From positions 2,716,771-2,780,770 of the forward strand of contig NW_020170382.1 of assembly GCF_000524195.1 (NCBI RefSeq): a DNA stretch of 64,000 bases. The letters are read 5' to 3'. The translations under genes and the position numbers were made by a program. Source of the stretch: Echinococcus granulosus (Eukaryota > Platyhelminthes > Cestoda > Cyclophyllidea > Taeniidae). Below the pieces are notes generated by a model, which was not told where the DNA came from, did no database searches, and worked only from the letters and a program-made list of their open reading frames with translations. Position 1 is the first letter of the stretch, and each line of letters begins with the position of its first letter. Shown here piece after piece: positions 14,368-25,700 of this stretch.

Positions 14368-16039
14368 TCAAGCAGAATGCCTGCCTTTGATTGATTTGGC
14401 AACAATTAGTGGTTACTTCCGTCAATGTTTTGCATTAAACAATCTCGCAGACCTACATATTTCCCACCAGTAATTGTGCGTTAGATCAAATGAAGTTAAA
14501 AGAACTTCTTACTTCCATTTTTAATTGTTCTGCCCACAGAAAGACTAGATATTTGCTATAAATTATGCTGATTTTTATCTTTCACCATTCGCTTGCTTTA
14601 AGGTCCATTTTTATTAAAATTTGGATAACACGCGAGTAGCAGCATTACTCCTAAACTGATTCCCTAACTTCGTACTAGAGGAGTGAATATGACCACCTTG
14701 CCTTTATGCTAACAGGTGAAAGTCGTTTTCGAGCTTGACATAATTTTATAGTGCACAGTTTTTTTAGAATTACACCATTATAATGAACTTTCCACGGAAC
14801 TGTTTCATTCCTTTCTCGGCCTTCACAAATGATGGACTAATAAACCCGTTTTATTTTTAACAAGAAATAAGACTTCTTGTTGATAAGATATGGCCATGCG
14901 TTTCGTACACCTCTTTTGATGGTAAGGCAAAGGTGTTAAAGGGAAAGCATAATTCTGCCATATTAGTCGATCGCTTAGGAGACTGACAAGATTTTAAATT
15001 CCGTGCGTTTAATACAAGATACCTTGACAGTTTGGATTGGCTATTAATTATGACGAAATATCATGTTTCAGAGAGTAAAAATCAGCAGAACTGACGTTCA
15101 TGGCATCTAGTATGGGAATTACTCCCTTCCCCAAGTAACTTTTTCCTCTGCTATGCTTATGCCTGCTCTGCTGCAGAGCAAATTTCTAATGTAAAGTTTC
15201 ATTCATCTCTGTTAGCGTAGCTGGAGCACTTTTTTAAGCCAAAGAGGGGATTATATATACTGTGGAAAATAAAAAGAGCCTCAGAGTACAGTTTTATCCT
15301 AGTTAATGGCAATTCAAATAACCACAGATATGAGACAAGTGTCTTGTTACAAATTCCACCACTTATTCATTTGTTAATTCACAAAACCATTTAAAGTGCA
15401 ACATAGTTACGCTGCCTGGGGCGAAGGTAGGCGAACGAAGGCTCTCTTCCTTTAGTAGATCCAATACTTCCATAAGAAAAATTTGTCCTGAATGGACTTT
15501 GCTTAATTCAATGGGCTAGATTTTGAAGAACGATTGAAAATTGGCATTGGCTATGGAAGAGTTTAAAATATTGCTCAATGCGAAGTAACGAGACAAGGAT
15601 TTGGTTGCCAAATTTTGTAAATTGATTAGTTAACATCCAGTTGATATCATCGAGAGCAAAGCAGCAAAGCTGCAGCCTACAACAACGTTTTTATAGGTTT
15701 CAAATTTAGCATAAAACAGCTGTTTGCTGCGTTATTGTTCTTAGTGGAATTTTTATGAGATATAAAACAGTTTTTTAATTTTGTTTATTCTCCCTGAATT
15801 ATTTGTACATCCTAAGAAAAACACTACAATTCAGCTGTCTCCGTCCATAGTCGATTCCAAGGAATGGCATTTCAGCTCCGATCAACATCAAGTTAATTAC
15901 AAATGCCTTTTACGCATGCACTTCTTATACCTGCACAGCTTGCCTAACCATCAAACTCAGGTAGTCTGCTTTTACCTTCAGTCAGTACTAGGTAATACGG
16001 TAGTTTGTTGAAGTCATTTTCGTCTCAGATATTCCATAT

Positions 16040-16139
16040 NNNNNNNNNNNNNNNNNNNNNNNNNNNNNNNNNNNNNNNNNNNNNNNNNNNNNNNNNNNNN
16101 NNNNNNNNNNNNNNNNNNNNNNNNNNNNNNNNNNNNNNN
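16040..16139. other. Assembly gap (100 N)
   Basis: A run of exactly 100 N about 1 kb upstream of the protocadherin start. Its flanks do not resemble those of the other two gaps. Missing sequence here could include promoter or 5' untranslated exon DNA. Confidence 0.98.
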
Positions 16140-17120
16140 TGGTGTTATTGTGAACAACCTATATTACCAAAACGTTGCCTAACCTTGAAGCACCCCAGTG
16201 GTATGCGGCATTTTTACTCAGTTAATTAAAATCTGAATATTTTTCTGCGGTCATTATGTTATAAGTGCGGAGAAAACCCTTTCAAAAGCAAAAGCTTGTC
16301 AGTAACGTAGATTTCATTGAGGAATCAACTAGATAAAATCGTCCATTATTTAAAAATACTAAAGTGCAAGTAGTTTGTTACTTTACCTAAAAGCAATGGA
16401 ACAACCCCAGTCCAGACTAAAACAACGCCAAACTGTGCAGAGACTAGTACCCGATTTAGCCAGCTAGGAATTTTGTCTCTCACCCAAAATACAGAACTGA
16501 TTTCCGTTATTTCTCACAACGTAGGATACTTATTCATATTTGAAATGCGCTATCGACCATTTATCAGTATGCCATAGTGAACGTCATTGGCGCCTCCTAT
16601 ACAAAACTACAATTGCGTAACCTTATAAGGAATATACTTAAGTGGTTTTTTGTTCTATTTGGAGTAATCTATCCTTTGATCCATGATTCTTTATCAATTG
16701 TACATATCAATTTGCTACAAATGTCTGTAGATGCTGCTATTAAATTTTCATAGGTCAAAGGCACAAAAAATGAGCACTTCCGTAAAAAACATTTGTTGAC
16801 AGTGCTTAAATTTATCTGCTAGAAGCGATCTGGAAGGTTCTGGATGGAGATATATATCAGCATAAGATTAAATGGTGGATTGTTTTAAAAGCAAGTCCTA
16901 CTGGACATGTGGCTCATTTCAACACAGCGCGTGCATACGAGTGCAAACATAAATTTGCCCCATTTCAACTGCGTCTTCCACACCCGTCTGGTAGACACTT
17001 GGACTAGCGTGCTTCATTAAGTCCTGTCACTGCTTTTTTGTGTGCTGTCAGCACCTCCCCCCGTCCGTACGCACAAGCGCACCTGCACAGTGAGAAGTAG
17101 CCAATTGCCTGATAGATTAG

Positions 17121-17176
17121 TTGTGCGTGCGCTAATTGGTTGTGCGTTCGTGCGCGCACTTGCGTGCGTATGTATG
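17121..17176 (+). repeat. GTGCG-rich alternating purine-pyrimidine tract
   Basis: Immediately upstream of the first in-frame ATG lies an imperfect repeat of GTGCG/TGCGTGCG units with several CpG dinucleotides, unlike the AT-rich surroundings. Such alternating tracts can adopt Z-DNA. It sits where the 5' leader or promoter of the protocadherin should be, so a role in transcription is possible but not shown. Confidence 0.45.
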
Positions 17177-17248
17177 ACCACGACGGAAAACACGTGTTCA
17201 AATGGCGACGCAAATCTTGGCATACACTATGCCGCTCCGCGGCCAGGC

Positions 17249-19771
17249 ATGAGATCATCCAAATTCACTTCTAACATCCATTCCCTTCCTCTTCCCTTAC
17301 ACACCACCATCATCCTCCTGCTCCTGGTTCCCCTCTCTAAAGGATTTATTGCCAGATTTGAAATCAACGAGGGTGTCCCTGTGGAAAGTCATGTGGGCTC
17401 ATTGGCGTCGCATAGTCACTCTCCAAGTGGTAGTTTAATATACAATAAGGTGCCCAATCTGAAAGACGCCTCGAGGTACTTCAATGTGGACAAGTTTTCT
17501 GGCCGGATCAGTGTGGCCCTCGATTTGGATAGGGAGGTGATTTGTCCCCTTCCCACTCACAAACCTGATGACGAATGCATCCTTCGGTTCAGCGTGACCT
17601 GTCTTCGGATCGTCGGCAGGAGTGTCGAAGCCATAGCTGATGTGGTGGTCACTCTACGTGATGTCAATGACAACGGATGCTACTTTGTACCCTCTACAGA
17701 GCAGACCATTCTAATTCGGGAAAATGCTGATGTAGACAAAACCCGAGTTCAGTTAAACTCACCACTAGACCCTGATAGTGCGGGGCTTGGTCACTCCATT
17801 CAGTGGAACCAGGTGAGGTTGGAAGACCCCTCAGCAACTTTTCATCTTCATGTGGTCTACTCAAGAACAGGAGGTAATTTGCGCAGTTCCCATCCTGTGG
17901 GCTATCGACAACAGGATGCACAGTTATTCCTTGGTCTTCTTCGACCTCTTGATTATGAGAGCAGTAAACAGCATTATCTAACCATTGTGGCTGGCGACGG
18001 CCTTCATGAATGCAAGCTTACAGTCCGTATTGAAGTTGAAGATGCAGATGACAATCTGCCGATTTTCGAAAAGGCAGTCTACAACGTAAGTGTCGCAGAA
18101 AATCTGCCCTTTAACGAGAAAATTGTCACCGTCAAAGCTCACGATGCAGATGCTGGTGAATTTGGAAGGGTGTTTTATTCTATTGATCCCTACCTCACGG
18201 ACCCCTCTAACCTGGAGATGTTTCATGTAGATCAAGAAAGTGGGGCCATCTTTCGAAAAAGCAAACCCCGTTATCAAGACTCATTGCACTACCAGTTGAC
18301 CATAAAAGCCAGTAACAACGCTCAGTCATCTGCCATTCCACCTGCGACCTACATCGGTGGTCAGTCCAGCTTTCTGACCAAGGTTTTTATCACTCTGGAA
18401 GATGTCAATGACCACGAGCCTATCATTACCATATTTTCTCCCACTGGTTCAAAAAAATTAACCCTCACTGAGAATTTGCCCGGTGGTCGGGATGTTGCAA
18501 TCCTAAGTGTGGAGGATAAAGATACAGGAGTGAATGCAGTCGTTGAATGTCATTTGAAATCACAGTCTATTCGAGGGGCTCTTTTACTGCGTCCAATGAC
18601 ATCGGAAACGGAATCTTTCGATCATTCTGCTAAGGTTGCCACAAGTCGAAAGTATAAATTACTGACAACTCGCTCGTTCGACCGTGAGCAGCATCCAGAG
18701 ATACACTTCACAATTGAGTGCTGGGATGGTGGCAAACCGGTTATGCGATCGATTCAAAAAGAGACGATCCACATTATTGACGTAAACGATTGTGCACCCA
18801 TTTTTGGAAACAAGACCCATCATTTCCGAGTGTACGAAGACCCAAGCCCTGGCACTGCTGGAGTAATTAGGAACAGCATTCAGCCAGAACAGATTGGACA
18901 AATTAGGGCTCGTGATGACGATACCGAACAGAATGCAAAATTGCAGTACCAATTCTCCTCCGAGTGCCCACAAAGTTTCCTGGACCTGGTAAAATTAGAC
19001 AAAGATACTGGAACATTGCACTCAACAGGAGGATTGGACCGAGAAAAATTAGCTTTTATAAGCTGTAAAGTTATTGCCAGTGATATGGGATCTCCACCAC
19101 TCTCAAGTCAAACTGAAGTAGCGATTGAAATTCTTGACATGAATGACAATGCGCCACAGTTTGAGCACCACGAATACAATTTTCAAGTGGAAGAGAACTT
19201 ACAGTCTGGAACATTAATAGGCATCATTCGCGTTTTTGACGTTGATCTTGGTATCAATTCCAAGTTGGAGTTCAGCTTGGAGGGTATGCAAGCCACCCCA
19301 TGGTCGAAAGAAGATAACATGGAGAGTCTCTTTTCCAGTGTTAATCCGAAGAGAGAAAAACTGAGTAGTCAACACCTGAGTCTCCTACGGTTCGAAGCTA
19401 TACCTGTAAGAACGCACTTGCCTGGTGGACACTATGGACGCAATTCAAGTCGCGGTGAAGAAGATGGAGGTACCTACGAGGTTCGACTGTACACTGCGGC
19501 CCCAATAGATAGAGAATCACTTGTCTCCCTGCCTGCAATTGATGGTAGTGTTTCTTCAATGAATGGCTCAGCCGAGACTGTAGTGCTCCGATTTATGCTT
19601 CGGGCTCAGGATTCAGGTAATCCACGTCTTGTCAGTCGAGTTCCCATCAATCTACGGATCTCTGATGTCAATGACAATGCACCGGTATTCATCTTGCCTC
19701 CAGCAGATTCCGTAAACGCTACGGAAGTTCGGCTGTCTATTCGCGAACCTATTGGATTCCAGTTTACTAAG
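17249..19771 (+). CDS. Protocadherin exon 1: signal peptide, EC1-EC6, start of EC7
   Basis: This single 2523-nt exon encodes residues 1-841, nearly the whole ectodomain. The donor is AAG|GTCAGT at 19771/19772 in phase 0; past it the frame runs into a stop after ten codons. Calcium-binding signatures visible in order include LDRE (EC1), LDYE (EC2), DADAG (EC3), DKDTG and FDRE (EC4), DDDTE and LDRE (EC5), and DVDLG and IDRE (EC6). EC3 lacks a clear LDRE. EC6 is about 175 residues long, against the usual 105-110, because of a Ser/Gly/charged insertion. The frame stays open upstream to 17042, but the first ATGs are 17174 and 17249. Confidence 0.93.
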
Positions 19772-22700
19772 GTCAGTAGAGCATTCGTTTCTTTGAAAAA
19801 ATAGTCTACCTAGGAAATTGATCTCGTTTTCTGTTTAGGTAAGTGGATTTATTAAAGCAATATAGTAGTGATTGCCAAAATGTAGTTTTGTGGCGTTTTT
19901 CCACACAGAAAAAAGACAGTTCACTCTGGCTGGTGTGTTTACATTAGAACACTTGTGCATGTGATGAAGCATAAAAAGAATAAAAGAAAGCAATCCAAAA
20001 TAGGCCTAACAATACCGTTAGTTGGGTGTCTGGAAAGCATGTTGATGCTCACTAAACCTTCATGAAACTTAGGTATTTTTAATTAACTTTGATCAAGTAC
20101 ATTCAGTTTACTAAACGATTTTTTGTAATTAGTAGCACACTTCTGACGCTCTAACTCACCCAAAAGGTAGGTAAAATTGTTGACACAACTTCCCTGACTG
20201 GAATCGTTAAGCAATTCCCAGCTTTAAGCTCTCTTTTTGCGGGGGATTAAGACAGCTACAGTTTACCTCGTAGCAATATAAAGACCATTCCACTGGCGGT
20301 GGCAAGATTTTGGACCCAATTTAACAACCATTTTGGCAATCTACCGAAGAGAAGCTTGACTAAATTTTAGTATTGCGTACAAGGTTTTGTGGCCACTGAG
20401 GTGGGTCGAGAAATGTGATGTCAATCAGGGATTCCGCACTATTGTGAGCTTTAGGGGAACCGGTTACTCGTGGATTAAAATTTTAGTTTCCTAACCTTTA
20501 AAAACTTTGCTTCATTCAGAGAATAAATAAATATATGTGTAATCATTTTCAGCCCTAAAAGTTTGCCACTACATAAATACGCGATGGCACAAGGACAAGC
20601 TTGACATTCAGCAAAAACTTCACTTATAAAATATTATACTACGCTGAAATCCCAAAGACCCGTGCTTGAGTTCTCTCAAAAATGCTCCTGCGTTTTTAAT
20701 AACTAACACATTTGAACTGATATTTGTTTATGTAAATTCTTTCATCAAGATCTTGAGAGAGTGTAGGAGCAAGAGTTAAAATTCAGACCGTTTTGGACTT
20801 TCAAGGACGAGAACGATCATTCCACTGTCATAATCTTCATAAAATTTACTTGCCGCTGTCATTACCAATTTATGATTCCTGTACTTTTGCACTACAGCCT
20901 CTTGACTTGACAGAGCACTTTACATACAACGTAGCAGCTGGGTAATCGGCCAGCGATGGCCGAGTTATAAATCATTCTATATTCATCCCAATGTCACTCC
21001 GATATTAGCTAGGGGTAGTCATAACTTTCCACGCACAGTGTTGCTAAGTCTTACTAGAGTTTTCAAGAAGGTTTTGAGGTTGCTACCATGCTGCATCCGT
21101 ACCTCCAATTCAAGTTCACACATTTCCTTCACGTGCCTAAGCAACTGCCATAACACGAGCAAACAAAATTCCTCTGTCAACCACTGTTTACCATTTAAAG
21201 TATTAGCTTGCAAATGTCTTTAGGTATCAAAATTACCAGCATCTCCAAACAGAAAAACAAATTTTAAGAAACAGGCAAAACCTAAAGAAAATGTAGTTTG
21301 TCTAGGGTAATACCTACTAAAGGTTTTGGCAGACCGAATCCCATTTTTCAGACAAAATCGGTGTTCAAAAGGGGGAATAAATGACATTTTAGCAGTCCAA
21401 TAAGCTCAAAAGATGTCACTATTTAACTCAGAATACTTGACTATACATCACCTCTTCAACAATGGTGACTCTCAGGGTTATCAATTGCTCCCGGAGCTTT
21501 CTTACAACGCGCTTGTCCAAATTCACGGTCTACAGGCGTGTCCTCTATCGAGAAGAGTGCTGAAAAAATAGCACAATTTGAGAAACAAGAACAATTTCCA
21601 CTTTCTATTTTCTCTACAGATCAAAGTCATGACGTTTGTGATATTTTGGTCAATATATTCCTGACAAAGTAGAGAGCACCATGATAGCCCCATTCTTGGA
21701 GTTTTCGAAATTGCTCTACTACCAGTTTTGGCCTTTGGTGAGTAATTACACGGCTAACTTGAAGAAATAATGTTATCAAGACTTTCCACACTTTCTTTTC
21801 ATTATTACTTGAGTATTGTATTCATATCATCAGGTTAATTTTTCATGGATCCTGCTTTAAAGTTACGTCCTAGTTGTAAATTCTTATTTACAAAAAATAA
21901 GACCTCTCCTCTTTCTTGTGAATATAAGATTAAATTGCAAGCCAAAAATTGTGTTTAATGGGTGCGCAATTAGGAAGTAACACTCAATATTTAGTTTTTG
22001 TATATTAGCCAGGATTTTTATCCTAATTGTATTCCTTCGGGGTCGTTTCATCTAGGCCGTTGAAGCGGAACTATTTCCCCAAAATGAGAACGGGAGGGGA
22101 ACTCAGTTGCGCATTTAATAAGAATGGATTCGCATGATGGATGCAAAAGGGCAGTCACTTTCCCAAGTGATTGACAAATGATCTCCCTGTCGATCAGTTT
22201 TGTCTCTTTAACATGAAAACACCCATTTGTTTTAGTCCTGTAGTATATTTTCAGCTCATTTCAAATGTCCATTACTAACTAGGAATTTCTTTTCCTCAAG
22301 AGAAGAAAAGCAAATTGCCTGGACGGTAATTGGTTCCAGCGGGGCGCTTAGTGACCGCTTGCGGGAAACTGGGGTACGCATTCGTCCCCTACCTCCACTC
22401 ACGTTTTGCCAACGAGAGCGAGCATAAAATTGACATAAAAAGCTCTCCTGCCCAAGCGTCTGTTTATTCTCCTCTCTCCTGTCCATTAATCGCCTCATAT
22501 AGCTGCTGATCCAACCAGACCCCGCTAATAGTTCCGAAGTTCCAAAAAATTTTAGTCTTGTCACTTGTGAATTTGATTTGTGTCTGCCAAGTTATCAAAT
22601 CCAACTCCAAAACACTTTAGGCTTTCTAAATGAACTGGATCGAAATTCTTCAAGCTGCACACAAAGTCCTTGTGCAGAACGGATGGGAAATTAGCGAAAA

Positions 22701-25700
22701 ATACTATCCTCATTTAATTCGACAAATAAAAGTGGTCTATTTAATTCGGTTTTCCACTAATTTTAAAAAATTGGAATGCTTTTACTATTATGAGGTTTAT
22801 ATCCCAGTCTCTAAAATAATAAAGTATTTTATATAGAGGAATTTTTTGAATCAGTCCTTTAATGTACCTTGTAGAGAAGTTTGGCGTATTAACAGCCCAA
22901 CTTTTAATAAGCCCCTATTAGTCTTGAATTTCAGTTAAATAACCTGGTTTTAACTAATTCTTCATTCAGACGACGAAAAGAGCATGTCTCAAAATCTACT
23001 CACTCCAAAGTAAATGAAGGTAGTTCCTTGTTTGTAATTTTTATGGATTTCAAAACTAACTCCCGCTACCCTTTCTCATGCATCAGTAAGCATAAGTTCA
23101 CGTGGAAGCTCTAGGTGGAGAGCATCTAAGGAGTGAAAGATTTATCTGTATTGGTGAAATTAGTGCCTTATCAGCTACCCGGTCTAGAGTTTGTCAGCTT
23201 TGCTTTGCATCTATTTTAAAAAAACTAGCACAAGTCTCCCGTTCACTTACCCTTTCCCTCTTTGGGGATAAGAAAGCTGGTTAGATTGTTAGCACTGACC
23301 TAAGCGCTGCCCTCTTGGGGCTCAATAAGGAGTGCAGCTAGTTAATTATTAACCGCCAATACTACTCCTGCTAATTTCGTAACAACGTCTACGAATTGGT
23401 GAATTTGTTTACAACTTACTGTGTGCCATCATACTGCTCAAAAACTAGTGAGCCAAACGTCTGCATATAGATATCTACTGAAACAAAGTGTTCATCTCTA
23501 AAGCTTGTACAATTTCAGCGGTGGAGGAATAATTTGAATGTGTTTTACTAACAAAAAACCAGCCAATGATTAGATCATATGTTAAATTTACAAGTTTTCT
23601 GTAATCTCTACGAGTTACTAATATCTAGAATTCCTTGAAAAAGCATCATGCAAATTTTAAAAGTTAAATTTATTAACTAAGACTCGTGGTCCCTCAAGTG
23701 GTCGACCGCTTATGCTTCCCCAGTATTGGTGTGTGATCTGTAAGCAGTAAAAAATTGGGGATTAAAATTTGCTCTCTAGCACTTTTAATGAAAAATTCAC
23801 AAGTCCACCAGTTAAACTAACAAGACAGGTTTTTCGCATAAAATTGTGAATGTGGTGACGTTTAAACGCTTAAATTGCTTCGTGCCCATTTGTCAACCAG
23901 GAGAGGATCTAAAGCAGTGTTTAATCTTTTGAGTGACCTTTTAAAATCTGCAGTCATAAACCGATTCCAACCAAACCAAAGTGCTTCTCGATAACCTCTG
24001 AATAGTGCTGTTTAAAGGTTCCCCCGATGAAAGCCCATCTACAGAGTTCTTACTATCCTATTCTTTGCAATTCCATCAATAATTGGCTCTAATTTTTTAA
24101 GCGAATAGGACTAAATCCTACTGAATATCCTTTTTAATGTTTTCTTAACGTCATATCAAAAGTCATTGTTACGATGAAAGGCCACTCGATCTATGACGGT
24201 TGAGAGCGTGCATTTGTTACCAAGCTAATAAGGCCCAGAATATGGTGACTGAGTTCCCGCAGAACCCTAGAAAATCGGTATTTTTAGTTAAGTGCTTGTG
24301 TCCAATGGGGAAAAAAACTTGCCCCTCTGTTTAGATGTCGATGAAACAAGAGTTAGACACTACCCTTGGGACCTCTTTTTTATTAATTATTGGGGAATTC
24401 AAAGGTATGCACCCCTTCGATGGTGTACCTTTGAAAATATTAGTGCATATCCCTTTTCATCAAAAAATCATAATAAAGGCGAGTTTAGGCTTGTTCTTTA
24501 TCGGATTAATCGGTTCATGAAAACTTAACTCAAAACCTGGTACTAGGGTTTGAATATTCAATCGTTTTCGTTAAAAATCCCTACTGGTATAACATGTCTT
24601 ATCCTACCTTGGATTTCAAAATATTTGCAATTAAAATCAAAGCAAACGACAAGTAGACTAAACTGCGAAACCTGAATTTACAAATGTATTCACTGTTGTA
24701 GCTATTAGTTTCTTTGTACGAATAGTAGTTAAACTAATTATTTACAGTCACAATGAGAAATATTTTGGATTTTGTGAGTTGAAGCAAAGGCTGTGTCTGT
24801 TTCGGTTGTCAATATGCAATCAAGTTGGTTCTAGCGATCGACAGGTCAGAACCGCGTATTGAATTGAACAAAAGGCCATTTCTCGCACCCTTGGGCACGT
24901 ACGAATGCTTGTTTACATGTTGGAGGGTGACAGGACACAATGATACCCAAACAATATGATTCAAAAATGGACGGGAAGGAAGAGACGAGATATATCCATT
25001 CAGTTTTCCAGCGGACTAGCAACCGTTTTCATAAGAAGCGTTTCGGTGGCATAAAACGCTGGTCGTGACCCGAGGAGGTCGTGGTGGCGAACAGAAACCG
25101 CCGGAACACGTTTCTTCGGGCGCGTGTGACCGTTTGCAGATAGTTTATGCGGCGTTTAGTCGGGTTACAAGGGAAGGCTACTGAATGTCGAGTTCCACAT
25201 TTCATGAAGTCTGCCAGGATCTATTCAACGACCCGTGTTTCTGTTTATTACCTTTAAACCCTGTTACACGAATTCATTTGATTTAAATTTTTGAAACGAA
25301 TCTGCAACCATCTCTAGGAAGTTTATTTGAAGTGATAAGTTAGCTAAATTTATTGATTTTTCCTATTTTTGACATTTTTCCAAAACGAGTTGAACATAAT
25401 TTTCCCAAATAATTTGAAAATTTAAGGTAAGTATTTTAAGTCGCCATTTTATTTCAACCAGCATGTGAGGAATTTTATGTAAAAGGAACTAAGTCTTATC
25501 GAACTTTTTATTTTCGTTTCAAAAGACTTTGTTAAATTTGCTATCTTATGTGTAACTGTGCGTTTGCTCCCATTTTTTCGAGATATTTTTTGATGAATAC
25601 AGTTATTTGCACATGGGTCGTATTTGAATTTAGATGAGTTTGCACAAAAGGCTAGTTTCTTTATCAGATTTATGATTTTCTAAAAATTTTCCGTTAGTGC

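Larger units (their letters stand above)
300..17000. other. Intergenic/upstream DNA without a supportable gene
   Basis: This is AT-rich sequence lying before the protocadherin. Reading frames here are short (at most 127 codons) and about as long and numerous as chance predicts for this base composition. None encodes a recognisable domain or is bounded by convincing splice sites. Contents worth naming are the repeat-flanked gap at 3726-3825, a second gap at 16040-16139, one copy of a dispersed repeat at 843-868, and a few GC-richer pockets (for example about 3000-3220) that could be regulatory. Undetected 5' non-coding exons of the protocadherin are possible. Confidence 0.6.

Noticed and set aside
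17042..17173. N-terminal extension of the protocadherin frame through a GTG at 17042
   Set aside because: GTG is not a credible nuclear start codon here, and the extension would bury the signal peptide deep in the protein; it is more likely 5' leader.
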